Origin: Pelagicoccus sp. SDUM812005
Lineage (GTDB): Bacteria; Verrucomicrobiota; Verrucomicrobiia; Opitutales; Opitutaceae
Reading direction: 5' to 3'
NCBI RefSeq assembly: GCF_031127875.1
Contig: NZ_JARXIA010000019.1
Location: 62,001-126,000 of the forward strand
Length of the DNA stretch: 64,000 nt
Shown: piece after piece, positions 47,035-55,494 of the stretch
Position numbering within the stretch: position 1 is the stretch's first letter
Layout of the letters: the number at the start of each line of letters is the position of its first letter
Program-made: the position numbers and the translations under genes
The notes under the pieces: generated by a model
Database searches by the model: none
The model's input: the letters and a program-made list of their open reading frames with translations, nothing else
What the model was told of the DNA's origin: nothing

Positions 47035-48636
47035 CTATTGGGCGGCCTCTTGGTATAGCTCCTCTGTTCGCTGCCGTAGTTTCTTTAGAACTTCGGCGAA
47101 CTCGGGATTGCCGACCAGGTTGTTCATCTCCTGCGGGTCGCGTTCGAGGTCGTAGAGTTCCTCGATCGGTGGGGTGTGCTCGTAGTAGACAAAGTATTTC
47201 CAGCGGTCGGTGCGGACGCCGCGGGAGCGATAGGATTTGTTGGCGTCGATGAGCTGCTGGTTGATCTTGTCCACGTCGGGATCGTGGCGGGAGCGAAACA
47301 GGTCCACGAGGAAGAGGTTTTCCATGAGGACGGCGTCCCGCCACTGGGATCGGTCTTGGGTTTGGTGCAGCAGGCCGGTGAAGTCGTGGCCTTGGGAAAG
47401 GGAAGGCGCGTTGACTCCGGCTAGAGAGAGGATGGTGGGGGCGAGATCGACGGAGGAGATGAGGGCGTGCTCGCGTCGGCCTGGCGTGGATACGGGCTCG
47501 CGTCCGTCGAAGACGATGAGCGGGGCCTTGACGGATTCTTCGTAAAGGATGCATTTGTCGAAGAGTCCGTGGGAGCCGATGAGGCGGCCGTTGTCGCTGG
47601 TGTAGATGATAATTGTGTTTTCGAGCAGGCCCTTTTCCTTGAGCTTCTCCACCATGAGCCCGACTTGCTGGTCTACGGTGTAGCCTTGGGTGGCGAAGCG
47701 GCGGACCTGGCGTTGGTAGAGCTCGGGGGTGGAGGTGCGGTTCTTGTGGAGAGGGACGCCGCGGGCGTTTTCCTTGACGACCTTTGGCAGCTCTTCGTTT
47801 TCACCTTCGACCCAGTTTTCGGGGGCAGAGAAGACGTGGTCCTTGAAGAGCTCGTAGTGCGGCATGTAGACGTGGTCGTTGCTGTCGTGCTTGACCGCAT
47901 AGAAGCTCACGGAGAGACAGAAGGGCTGGTTCTCGGGTTGCGTATCCAGAAAGTTGAGAATGGCTTTGCCGGTTCTGAGGGTTCGGGTTTCACCCTTCTG
48001 CTTCTCGCCTTGGTAGATCCGTTGCAGGCCGGGATCCTCGGCGGGCCACATTTCGAACTTCTTGTTTTCGACGGTTTCGGCTCCAGCGAAGTAGTCGAAG
48101 ACGTGCCGCATGTTCTCTTCGTAGAAGTGCTGGGCGGGGGTACTGGGACGGGTGGCTTCTTCGGTGACGGTGAAGCCGACCTTGCCGATGAAGCCGGTGC
48201 GGTAGCCGGCGGCCTTGAGCAGGGCAGGGTAGCTTTGGTTGAAGTCGGCTCGCGAAAGCGTGTAGTCGTTGGGGGCGACGAAGCCGACGCGGTGGCTGGA
48301 GTAGTGGCGTCCCGTCAGTACGGTGACGCGGCTGGGCATGCAGATGGCGACCGCTTGGATGGCGTTGTCAAAAGTGACTCCTTGGGCGGCGAGGCGGTCG
48401 AGGTTGGGAGTCTTGAATTCCGTATTCCCGTAGCAGCCGAGCTGGTTCCAGCGCTGGTCGTCGGTCATCAGGAAGATGATGTTCGGCTTCGAGGCGTCGC
48501 GTGCGATTTCCTCTGAAGCGCTTGCCGCGGCATGCGCGGCGGAGCTGCTGAACAGGCAGAGAGAGAGCAGGAAAAAGGGGGCAAGGAAAACGTTTACCCC
48601 CCAAAAGAGTGTTTGCGAAAGGAAAGGTTTTTTCAT
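47035..48636 (-). CDS. Secreted formylglycine-dependent sulfatase (S1 family)
   Basis: A 533-residue sulfatase. The ATG at 48636 gives a signal peptide (MKKPFLSQTLFWGVNVFLAP to AAHAA); the frame extends to 48684 in a less likely form. PNIIFLMTDDQRWNQLGCYG holds the metal aspartates, AICMPSRVTVLTGRH carries the modified Cys at about 99, and IGKVGF replaces the more usual GKWH-L-G block. IIYTSDNGRLIGSHGLFDK and the C-terminal RGVRTDRWKYFVYYEHTPPIEELYDLERDPQEMNNL are typical of S1 sulfatases. It is divergent from the PVC cytochrome gene across a 228-base region with two operator-like palindromes. The substrate is unknown, probably the same sulfated glycan as the neighbouring lyases. Confidence 0.95.
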   Translation of the reverse strand: MKKPFLSQTLFWGVNVFLAPFFLLSLCLFSSSAAHAAASASEEIARDASKPNIIFLMTDDQRWNQLGCYGNTEFKTPNLDRLAAQGVTFDNAIQAVAICMPSRVTVLTGRHYSSHRVGFVAPNDYTLSRADFNQSYPALLKAAGYRTGFIGKVGFTVTEEATRPSTPAQHFYEENMRHVFDYFAGAETVENKKFEMWPAEDPGLQRIYQGEKQKGETRTLRTGKAILNFLDTQPENQPFCLSVSFYAVKHDSNDHVYMPHYELFKDHVFSAPENWVEGENEELPKVVKENARGVPLHKNRTSTPELYQRQVRRFATQGYTVDQQVGLMVEKLKEKGLLENTIIIYTSDNGRLIGSHGLFDKCILYEESVKAPLIVFDGREPVSTPGRREHALISSVDLAPTILSLAGVNAPSLSQGHDFTGLLHQTQDRSQWRDAVLMENLFLVDLFRSRHDPDVDKINQQLIDANKSYRSRGVRTDRWKYFVYYEHTPPIEELYDLERDPQEMNNLVGNPEFAEVLKKLRQRTEELYQEAAQ

Positions 48637-48696
48637 CGGGGTGTATTCGCTTACCACTGGGCCCAGTGTCCGAACAGCCTTCAATCCTTCCTTTGC

Positions 48697-48708
48697 TTAC
48701 CTTGGTAA
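48697..48708. promoter_or_regulatory. Palindrome TTACC-N2-GGTAA in a divergent region
   Basis: TTACCTTGGTAA lies 60 bases upstream of the sulfatase ATG (48636) and 156 bases upstream of the PVC cytochrome ATG (48865). Its 5-bp arms are identical to those of the 40940 palindrome. Its centre is about 31 bases, three helical turns, from the centre of the TTTCCAGTGTAAA element. Confidence 0.5.
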
Positions 48709-48727
48709 CGTGGCGGTCCTGAGTCGC

Positions 48728-48740
48728 TTTCCAGTGTAAA
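48728..48740 (+). promoter_or_regulatory. Candidate operator, TTCCAGTGTAA motif copy 3
   Basis: TTTCCAGTGTAAA is a near-palindrome (TTTCCA, G, TGTAAA with one mismatch) 124 bases upstream of the PVC cytochrome gene. It overlaps a second dyad CCAGT-GTAA-ACTGG (48731-48744). It is the most symmetrical of the four copies of the motif. Confidence 0.5.
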
Positions 48741-48864
48741 CTGGGGGGCGGTTGCTCGGTTGCTTCGAAGGTTTCCTCTAGCTTGCGAGCTTGCTGCAGC
48801 GAGCGGCGGCCCTTTCGACCTCTGTTCCCGTTTCAGCCCCATTGCCCTTCCTTTTTTATCAATC

Positions 48865-51465
48865 ATGTTATTCTCACGCTTTTTCGAACAGTGTACTAAA
48901 GTCGCTTTGCTGGCGCTTGCTCCCGCGGCGTTCGCCGACTTCGATCCGGAGCTTCACGAGCAGGTGAAGCCTATGGAAGCCGAGGACAGCCTTGCTTCCA
49001 TGGTGGTGCAGGATGGGTATCGGCTAGAGTTGGTAGCCAGCGAGCCGATGGTGGAGGAGCCGGTGCTGTTCGAGTTTGACGGCAACGGTCGCATGTACGT
49101 GGCGGAGATGTTGACGTACATGCAGGACGCGGACCGTACGGGGACCATGCAATCGACCAGTCGTATCAAGCGCCTAGAAGATTTGGACGGTGATGGCGTG
49201 ATGGATACGTTTACGATATTCGCGGACAACCTGCTCTTGCCCCGCATGATCCTGACCCTGGAGGACGGGCGGATTTTGGTTCGTGAAACGAATACCTTGG
49301 ACCTGCTTCTGATCGAGGATACGGACGGCGACGGCGTAGCTGACAAGCGAAGCGTATTCTACAAAGGCGGTAGACGCGGCGGAAACCTGGAGCACCAGCC
49401 CAGTGGCTTGCTTTGGTCGATCGACAATTGGATTTACGAAACGTATACGAAAAGTCGATACCGGATCGATGGCGAGGGGATGCGTACCGAGGAGACCTTG
49501 TACGGCGGCGGCCAATGGGGCTTGACGCAGGACGCGGCCGGAAGGCTCTACTACTCGACCGCTGGCGGCGAGGACCCGGCGTTCGGTTTCCAGTTTCCCA
49601 TCGTGTACGGCCGAGTAGTGGTGGAAGACGAGCAGGCGAAGGGGTTTCGCGAGGTTTTTCCCTTGGACCAAACGCCGGACGTGCAGGGTGGTCTGAAGCG
49701 ATTGCGCGATGACAACACCTTGAACAAGTTTACCGGAGTGGGAGGGCAGAGCATCTACCTGGGGGACGCGATGCCTGAGCTGCAGGGGAATCTCTTCCTG
49801 CCGGAGCCAGTGGGTAACCTGATTCGCCGCGCGGAAGTGAACCGGGAAAACGGATACACGCAGCTGACGCATCCCTACCAGGACGAAAAGAAGGAGTTCA
49901 TCGCAACGCGGGACGCGAATTTCCGTCCGGTTTGGAGCGGCACGACTCCCGACGGCGGCTTGATGTTCGTAGACATGTATCGCGGCATTATCCAAGAAGG
50001 GAATTGGACCAAGAAGGGCAGCTACTTGCGGGAGGTGATCGACAAGTACGGCTTTGACCGAAATATCGGCCGGGGACGTATCTACCGTTTGACGCGGGAC
50101 GGAGCGGCGTATGGCGAACAGCCGCGCTTCTACGGCATGAGGCCGCAGGAAATGGTATCGGCTCTCTCGCATCCCAATGGCTGGTGGCGTATGACTGCCC
50201 AAAAGCTGATCGTGCTCTCGCAGGACTTGTCGGTGGTCGAGGCGCTGAAGCGCAAGGCATTGTCGGACGAAAACGCCTTGGGCCGCTTGCACTCGCTTTG
50301 GACCTTGGAAGGTCTAGGAGCGATCGACGAAGATTTATTGACCAAGCTAATGCTGAACGATTCGGACTCGGACGTGCGTTCCGCAGCGGTGCGCATTTCC
50401 GAAGCGTTGGTGAAAGAAGGAAACGAGGATGTACTTAAGCTTTGGGTACAGATCGCGAAAGGCGACGACGTGGAGCTTAGCCAGCAAGTGCTTCTATCGC
50501 TATTCTACCTGGACAAGAGCGAGGACTTGCGGAACGAGATTCGGGAGTACGCGCAAGCCCGAAATCCCGAAGCGCGCGGCTTGGCTGCGATCGAGGAGCA
50601 TGAAAATTGGATCAAGGCGGAGCAGGAGCGCGAAGCGCAAATGGCGGCGCTCGGCGAAGAGTTTTCAGAGGCCTATGCGGCGGGGCAGACGATATATCGT
50701 ACCCTGTGCTATACCTGCCATGGCGAAGACGGCACAGGCGTAGCGTTGCCGGATGGCAGCAAGCTCGCACCTTCTTTGGCTGATAGTCCGCGGGTAAAGG
50801 GGGGTATCGGCACCTTGGCCCGCATTATTCGGGATGGCCTGCAAGGCCCTATCGATGGCAAGACCTATGGCGGGGGCGTAATGGCCGGCATGGGTAGCAA
50901 CGGAGACGCGTGGGTTGCCAACGTGCTTACGTATCTACGTGCCGAATACGGCGACTTGGAGCAAGTGGTGCGCGAAGAGCAAATCGCGAAGGTGGCGAGC
51001 TTGGATGCCGATCGTTCCGAACCGTGGACTCTCGAGGAGTTGGTGGAACGTTACGGCAAGCGCCTGGTCGCCGACGAGACTTGGGAGGTCAGCGCCAGCT
51101 CCGGCGAGGATCGGCTCTCTTACTTGCTGGATGGGGATACTCGTACTGCTTGGCAGGGAGATGAGGGAATGGTTTCCGGGCAATGGCTACAGGTCGAGTT
51201 TCCGGAGCCGCGTCGTCTGAGTCGGATCGTCCTCAACAGCGGTCGCTCCAAGAGGGACTTCGCTCGCGCGTTCCGCGTCGAGTATTCGCAAGATGGCGAC
51301 ACTTGGGAGCTTTTGGAGGAGAACGAAGTGGGCCAAACCGTTTCGACGGTGGAAGCCTTGGGGCTTGCGGCGCGCTTCATTAAAGTCACTCTACTGGCTG
51401 GCCCCCCAGAACGACGTTGGGCAGTAAACGAACTAGAGCTGTATGGAAGCAAAACCGATGACTAA
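48865..51465 (+). CDS. PVC-type haem-binding dehydrogenase: beta-propeller, HEAT, cytochrome c, discoidin
   Basis: An 866-residue exported protein of the architecture typical of Planctomycetes-Verrucomicrobia. The ATG at 48865 gives a signal ending PAAFA. A PQQ-sugar-dehydrogenase-like propeller follows at about 40-420 (GYRLELVASEPMVEEPVLFEFDGNGRMYVAEM, DLDGDGVMDTFTIFADNLLLP, DTDGDGVADKR, GGLMFVDMYRG). HEAT-like helices lie at about 430-580, and a cytochrome c domain with CYTCH (Cys about 615, haem) and a possible Met ligand in GGVMAGMGSNG follows. The C-terminal about 140 residues are a discoidin/F5-8C-like carbohydrate-binding domain (SYLLDGDTRTAWQGDEG). It probably oxidises sugars or passes electrons in the periplasm. 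The stop overlaps the ThuA gene start, so the two are cotranslated. Confidence 0.9.
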   Translation: MLFSRFFEQCTKVALLALAPAAFADFDPELHEQVKPMEAEDSLASMVVQDGYRLELVASEPMVEEPVLFEFDGNGRMYVAEMLTYMQDADRTGTMQSTSRIKRLEDLDGDGVMDTFTIFADNLLLPRMILTLEDGRILVRETNTLDLLLIEDTDGDGVADKRSVFYKGGRRGGNLEHQPSGLLWSIDNWIYETYTKSRYRIDGEGMRTEETLYGGGQWGLTQDAAGRLYYSTAGGEDPAFGFQFPIVYGRVVVEDEQAKGFREVFPLDQTPDVQGGLKRLRDDNTLNKFTGVGGQSIYLGDAMPELQGNLFLPEPVGNLIRRAEVNRENGYTQLTHPYQDEKKEFIATRDANFRPVWSGTTPDGGLMFVDMYRGIIQEGNWTKKGSYLREVIDKYGFDRNIGRGRIYRLTRDGAAYGEQPRFYGMRPQEMVSALSHPNGWWRMTAQKLIVLSQDLSVVEALKRKALSDENALGRLHSLWTLEGLGAIDEDLLTKLMLNDSDSDVRSAAVRISEALVKEGNEDVLKLWVQIAKGDDVELSQQVLLSLFYLDKSEDLRNEIREYAQARNPEARGLAAIEEHENWIKAEQEREAQMAALGEEFSEAYAAGQTIYRTLCYTCHGEDGTGVALPDGSKLAPSLADSPRVKGGIGTLARIIRDGLQGPIDGKTYGGGVMAGMGSNGDAWVANVLTYLRAEYGDLEQVVREEQIAKVASLDADRSEPWTLEELVERYGKRLVADETWEVSASSGEDRLSYLLDGDTRTAWQGDEGMVSGQWLQVEFPEPRRLSRIVLNSGRSKRDFARAFRVEYSQDGDTWELLEENEVGQTVSTVEALGLAARFIKVTLLAGPPERRWAVNELELYGSKTDD

Positions 51466-52447
51466 TACCCTAATTAAGACAATTACCCTTGCCGCAACCC
51501 TTTTGGCTCTCGCTTTCCAAGCGGGTTGCAGTTCTGCCGATGGTCAGGAGCGCATGCGTGTGCTGATCGTGGATGGACAAAACAACCACGACGTCTGGCC
51601 CAAGTCCTCGCAGATGATGAAGCAGTATCTCGAGGAGACGGGGCTTTTCGAAGCCGAGATCGATCGAGTACGCTACGTTTGGAAAGGCGAACGCTTCTTG
51701 CCCGAGTACGCTTTGAACGACGGCGTGGAACGCGAGGCGGTGAAGCAGCCCAAGCCCGATCCCGACTTTACTCCGGACTTTTCCCAGTACGATTTGGTGA
51801 TTTCCAATTTCGGATGGAAAGCGGCGCTTTGGCCGGATGAGACGCGAGCGGCCTTCGAGCAATACTTGTCGCAAGGCGGAGGCCTGATCGTAGTGCACGC
51901 GGCCGACAATTCCTTCCCAGAATGGGATGAGTACAATCGCATGATCGGTCTCGGTGGCTGGGGCGGTCGCAACGAGACGCACGGGCCCTACGTTTTTTAT
52001 AACGAGGCAGGCGAGAAGGTGGTCGACCACTCCGAAGGCAAGGGTGGAACCCACGGAGCTCGCAGCGAGTTTTTGATCGAAATCCGGGATCCGGAGCACC
52101 CCATCACGCGCGGCATGCCTGCTCGCTGGCTGCATACCGAAGACGAGTGCTACGGCAAGTTGCGCGGTCCGGCGGAAAACATGACAATCCTCGCGACTGC
52201 GTATTCAGATCCGAATACGAAAGGGACCGGACGCCACGAGCCGATGTTGATGACGATCGGCTACGGAGAAGGCCGCGTTTTCCATATGACATTGGGGCAC
52301 GACGAACTTGCTTTCCAAGGGGCGGGCTTCATCGCCACCCTCCAGCGCGGAGCGGAATGGGCAGCTACGGGAGAGGTCACTCAGGAGCTCCCCGAAGATT
52401 TCCCAAGCGAGACGGAGGCCACGTTTAGGCCATTCGTTCGCAAATAG
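51458..52447 (+). CDS. ThuA-like lipoprotein
   Basis: This protein has about 329 residues. It starts MTNTLIKTITLAATLLALAFQAGC, probably a lipoprotein signal (Cys at the end of AFQAGC, an imperfect lipobox), or an ATG five codons earlier at 51443. The mature part is a ThuA/glutamine-amidotransferase-like fold: MRVLIVDGQNNHDVWPKSSQMMKQYLEETG, DLVISNFGWKAALWPDETRAAFEQYLSQGGGLIVVHAADNSFPEWDEY, FLIEIRDPEHPITRGMPARWLHTEDECYGKLRG and GEGRVFHMTLGHDE. ThuA proteins are tied to trehalose and other sugar utilisation, but their biochemistry is poorly defined. The start overlaps the cytochrome gene's stop by 8 bases, implying partnership; an oxidised sugar is a natural candidate substrate. A strong terminator follows. 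Confidence 0.88.
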   Translation: MTNTLIKTITLAATLLALAFQAGCSSADGQERMRVLIVDGQNNHDVWPKSSQMMKQYLEETGLFEAEIDRVRYVWKGERFLPEYALNDGVEREAVKQPKPDPDFTPDFSQYDLVISNFGWKAALWPDETRAAFEQYLSQGGGLIVVHAADNSFPEWDEYNRMIGLGGWGGRNETHGPYVFYNEAGEKVVDHSEGKGGTHGARSEFLIEIRDPEHPITRGMPARWLHTEDECYGKLRGPAENMTILATAYSDPNTKGTGRHEPMLMTIGYGEGRVFHMTLGHDELAFQGAGFIATLQRGAEWAATGEVTQELPEDFPSETEATFRPFVRK

Positions 52448-52459
52448 AATTTATTGCAT

Positions 52460-52491
52460 TGGGCGCCAGGAAATCTGGTGCCCATTTTTTT
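52460..52491 (+). terminator. Strong rho-independent terminator after ThuA gene
   Basis: TGGGCGCCAG (52460-52469) and CTGGTGCCCA (52475-52484) pair over 10 bp with one G-U, loop GAAAT, then seven Ts (52485-52491). It begins 12 bases after the stop codon and lies in the gap to a convergent sulfatase gene. Confidence 0.92.
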
Positions 52492-52517
52492 GGTACACGC
52501 CTCTATGAATTGACGGC

Positions 52518-53894
52518 TTAGTTGCGGCGGTTTCGGTTGGGCGGGGCCGCGTTGGGATCGTAGGTCCGGTTGGCGGTCGGCATTTGGGCGTTCGCTTGCC
52601 GGAGAAGTTGCTCGAGGCGTTTCGCCAGTTCGGCCGTTTTCTCCGCTTGGCGTTTGGAAAGGTCTTTCGTTTCGCCGAGGTCTTGCTTCAGGTTGAAGAG
52701 CTGAAGGGTTCCGGTTTCAAGGTCCTTGAGCAATTTGTAGTCGCCTGCGATCAGGGCCGACTGCGGCTTCTGGAGGGGACCTTTCCCGTAGTGCGGAAAG
52801 TGGAAGAGAAAGGGCGTTTGCTCGCGGGTCAAGCGGCCGGTGGGGTCTGCGAGCAGCGGCGTCAGGCTGGTACCGGCGATGCGGTGTTCGAGCTCGATGC
52901 CGGCGAGGGCGGCGAAAGTCGGATAGAGGTCGCATCCGGAAACGCTTTCCTGCGAGTAGGCGTGTGGAATGCCGGGACCGCTTATGATCAGCGGGACGCG
53001 AATTCCGCCCTCGTAGAAGGTTCCTTTTCCGCCTTGCAGGGGCGTATTGGCTTGGATGCGTCGGTTGGAGCCGGCCCCGTTGTCGGACATGAGCACGATA
53101 TAGGTTTCGTCCCTGAGCCCGAGTTCGTCGAGCTTGGCGAGCAGCAGTCCGATGCTTGTATCCAGATTTTGGGTCATGGCCGCGTAGCTGGGGTCGCTGT
53201 GGCGCTTTCCTTTGCTCTTCTTGCGGTACTCCGCCTCGGTCTCGCTCAAGGCCTCGAAGGGGGTGTGGACGGCGTAGTGGGAGAGCTGAAGGTAGAAGGG
53301 CGATTGGGCTTTCGCTTGGCGGGAGAGGAAGTCGATAGCTCGGTCCGTGATTCCGAAGATGTCCTTGGGATTGTTTCCGTCCTTGTTGGCGGGGGCGTCG
53401 TTGCCGGTGGCTCCGTCGTGTTCGGCGAAACCGTGCTCGCTGGGCGAGGCTTTGCCGAGGTGCCATTTTCCGAAGTGGGCGGTGGAGTAGCCTTTGCTTT
53501 TCAAGGTCTCCGCTAGGGTTATTTCGCTGCTGGGGAGAGAGCGGACGAACTGAGCCGAGGCGAGCTTTTGGTAGCTCTGCGGACGGCCGGCTCCTGGAGT
53601 GGTCATCTGCAGCTCGGCGGGCGTCTTGCCGGTGAGGATGGCGGCGCGGCTCGGCGTGCAGAGAGCGGCGGGGGCATAGGCGTTGGAGAAGACCATGCCT
53701 TGGGCGGCGAGGGTTTCCAGGTGGGGCGTTTGGTAAAAATCGCTCTTGGAGTTGGGATCGTTTTCCCGCATCGGGACCGATGTCCCGGTCCAGCCCATGT
53801 CGTCGACGAGGATGAATAGGATATTGGGCTCGGCGGCGTGGCTTGCCGCGAAGAGGGAGAGGGCGGCGAGGAGGAAGGCGTAAGTTTTTTTCAT
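52518..53894 (-). CDS. Secreted formylglycine-dependent sulfatase (S1 family)
   Basis: A 458-residue sulfatase with signal MKKTYAFLLAALSLFAASHAA. ILFILVDDMGWTG supplies metal aspartates, ALCTPSRAAILTGK carries the modified Cys at about 79, FGKWHLGK and LMSDNGAGSNRRIQANTPLQGGKGTFYEGGIRVP are family blocks, and LFNLKQDLGETKDLS is the usual C-terminal segment. The C-terminus ends in an Asn/Arg/Pro-rich tail (RTYDPNAAPPNRNRRN), possibly surface exposed. Its ATG (53892-53894) directly abuts the stop of the DUF1566/EF-hand gene upstream, so translation is coupled. It is 26 bases from the terminator of the convergent ThuA gene. Confidence 0.95.
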   Translation of the reverse strand: MKKTYAFLLAALSLFAASHAAEPNILFILVDDMGWTGTSVPMRENDPNSKSDFYQTPHLETLAAQGMVFSNAYAPAALCTPSRAAILTGKTPAELQMTTPGAGRPQSYQKLASAQFVRSLPSSEITLAETLKSKGYSTAHFGKWHLGKASPSEHGFAEHDGATGNDAPANKDGNNPKDIFGITDRAIDFLSRQAKAQSPFYLQLSHYAVHTPFEALSETEAEYRKKSKGKRHSDPSYAAMTQNLDTSIGLLLAKLDELGLRDETYIVLMSDNGAGSNRRIQANTPLQGGKGTFYEGGIRVPLIISGPGIPHAYSQESVSGCDLYPTFAALAGIELEHRIAGTSLTPLLADPTGRLTREQTPFLFHFPHYGKGPLQKPQSALIAGDYKLLKDLETGTLQLFNLKQDLGETKDLSKRQAEKTAELAKRLEQLLRQANAQMPTANRTYDPNAAPPNRNRRN

Positions 53895-55325
53895 CTATCG
53901 GTTTGCTCGGGGGCGGCCTTGGGGAGCTTCGTCTGCGGTGACGAAGCCGTCGCCATTTTTGTCCAGGCGATCGAAGCGTTCGTCGGGTCCTCTGAATTCC
54001 TGGCGGCTTACCTTTCCGTCGCCATTGCGGTCTGCCCGTTGCAAGAAGTCGCCGCCTGGCTGCGGGCGGCCGTTTTCTTGTGCTCGGGGGATCGGGGCTT
54101 TGCTTTTTTCTAGCTCGGGGCCTTCGCTTACCGGCTCAGCTACTCCGCCTCGAACGGCCCGTACTAAATTTTGGGTACGAATCACGTCGCCCTGCGGTCC
54201 ACGTCCTTGAGGGAAGCGCGACGCATCGCCGACCTTCGGATCGCTTCGCTGGGCGCCGGCTCCGTGCACGTCCATGAGTTCGGTGGAACCGCTGCGGCGG
54301 TTGGGCATGAAGCCGAGGGAACGGCCGAAGTTGAGGTAAACGGCGGCGCTTGCGTTGCGGTAGTTCGCGTGGGTGGTGCTGGTCCAGTAGTGGGCGAAGT
54401 CTTTTTCGCCGCCTTCGTTGACGATTTCTGTATTCTCGAAGATCGGGTCGATGGCTGCGGATTGGGTCGCGTCCGGGGAGCGGCTGTAGTCGAGGATGCT
54501 TTGCAGTTCCTTGGCGTTGGGCAGGCGCCAGTCGGTGTGGCCAGCGAGTTCCAGGTTTTCCGCGTATTCAAGGGCGGAAGGCCAGTCTAGGCCAGTTTGG
54601 CTGTCTTGCTTCATCCAGGTGAGGCCGGTGGCGTGGTCGGTGATGGTGCCGTCGCCGTTGTCCTGGAAGCGGTTGGTTCCGTAGTTCGGGTTTCCGCGCA
54701 CGTAGAGGGCGAAGAACTGGGTGGTGCCACGGCGGCTTTCGATGGGGTAGCCTTTGATGCGTCCGTCTGCGAAGTTGACCCCGAAGACGGTTTGCGAGCC
54801 TCCCATCGTGGTGCCTACGTATTCAGTGTTGGATACGTATTGGGCGTCGATGATGCGTTCGCCTTTGCGGGTGTCGCCGTACTGGAAATTGAAGATCGGA
54901 TCGATGAAGGGCGTGAGGTCGCCGCTGGCCTTGCTGTTGGGATCGACATCCCTGCCGCTGAAAAGGATGAGGGAGTAGAGTTCTTTGATGCTCGGCAGTC
55001 GCCAGTCGTCGTGTCCTCCGGTTGTGAGCTTGTCCGCTTTCTTGCGAGCCTGGGCAAGGCTGAGCTTTTCGCCGGGATCCTGCGTCCACATGAGCCCCGT
55101 CACAAGGTCGGAGACGGTGCCGTCGCCGTTATCTTGGTAGCCGGGTTGGTTTCCGGCATAGTGGGCGTCCTGTCCGAAGAAGCGGTCGCCGGGTTCCGGG
55201 AATTCGATTTCGCTTCGCTCGTCGAAGGCTCGGACCTGTCCGGTATCGACGATGGGGTACTCGACTCCGTCGGAGGCGAGGCTTGCGAAAGCGAGGGAGA
55301 GCGAGGGGAGCAGTCTAGTCATCAT
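53895..55325 (-). CDS. DUF1566 (Lcl-like) double-domain protein with C-terminal EF-hands
   Basis: This protein has about 476 residues from the ATG at 55325 (MM pair; 55322 is equivalent). A short hydrophobic N-terminus (LLPSLSLAFASLAS) is a likely signal. Two DUF1566/Lcl-type units follow: YQDNGDGTVSDLVTGLMWTQ with HDDWRLPSIKELYSLI, and FQDNGDGTITDHATGLTWMKQ with HTDWRLPNAKELQSILD. Such domains have a C-type-lectin-like fold. The C-terminus has two calcium-binding EF-hand loops (DRNGDGKVSRQEF, DKNGDGFVTADE). The gene ends exactly where the sulfatase begins, so the pair is probably made together on the cell surface. It is not a formylglycine-generating enzyme: no FGE cysteine or metal signature is visible. 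A glycan- or calcium-binding partner is the simplest idea. Confidence 0.82.
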   Translation of the reverse strand: MMTRLLPSLSLAFASLASDGVEYPIVDTGQVRAFDERSEIEFPEPGDRFFGQDAHYAGNQPGYQDNGDGTVSDLVTGLMWTQDPGEKLSLAQARKKADKLTTGGHDDWRLPSIKELYSLILFSGRDVDPNSKASGDLTPFIDPIFNFQYGDTRKGERIIDAQYVSNTEYVGTTMGGSQTVFGVNFADGRIKGYPIESRRGTTQFFALYVRGNPNYGTNRFQDNGDGTITDHATGLTWMKQDSQTGLDWPSALEYAENLELAGHTDWRLPNAKELQSILDYSRSPDATQSAAIDPIFENTEIVNEGGEKDFAHYWTSTTHANYRNASAAVYLNFGRSLGFMPNRRSGSTELMDVHGAGAQRSDPKVGDASRFPQGRGPQGDVIRTQNLVRAVRGGVAEPVSEGPELEKSKAPIPRAQENGRPQPGGDFLQRADRNGDGKVSRQEFRGPDERFDRLDKNGDGFVTADEAPQGRPRANR

Positions 55326-55366
55326 GCGAGTAAGCCAGAGCAGGATTGCGAGAAATCGGCCCTGAA

Positions 55367-55384
55367 GATTACAGAACTGTAATC
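55367..55384. promoter_or_regulatory. 18-bp palindrome upstream of the DUF1566-sulfatase operon
   Basis: GATTACAGAACTGTAATC has perfect 8-bp arms around AA and lies 41 bases upstream of the ATG at 55325, between that gene and the stop of the large lyase gene. Its arms (TTACAG) differ from the TTACC palindromes elsewhere. It is a candidate operator for the operon. Confidence 0.5.
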
Positions 55385-55494
55385 CTGCAGGGAAGTACTC
55401 GTTTGTCAGGTTGGCCTTAGCGGAAAACGGGACTCGACCGAATCGGAGCAAGTCCCGTCTCGAAAACTTAATTACGCCTCCGCCTCTGGCAAAC

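Noticed and set aside
53895-55325. Formylglycine-generating enzyme for the adjacent sulfatase
   Set aside because: The repeated NGDGT-WRLP pattern is DUF1566; the cysteine pair and motif of FGE are missing.
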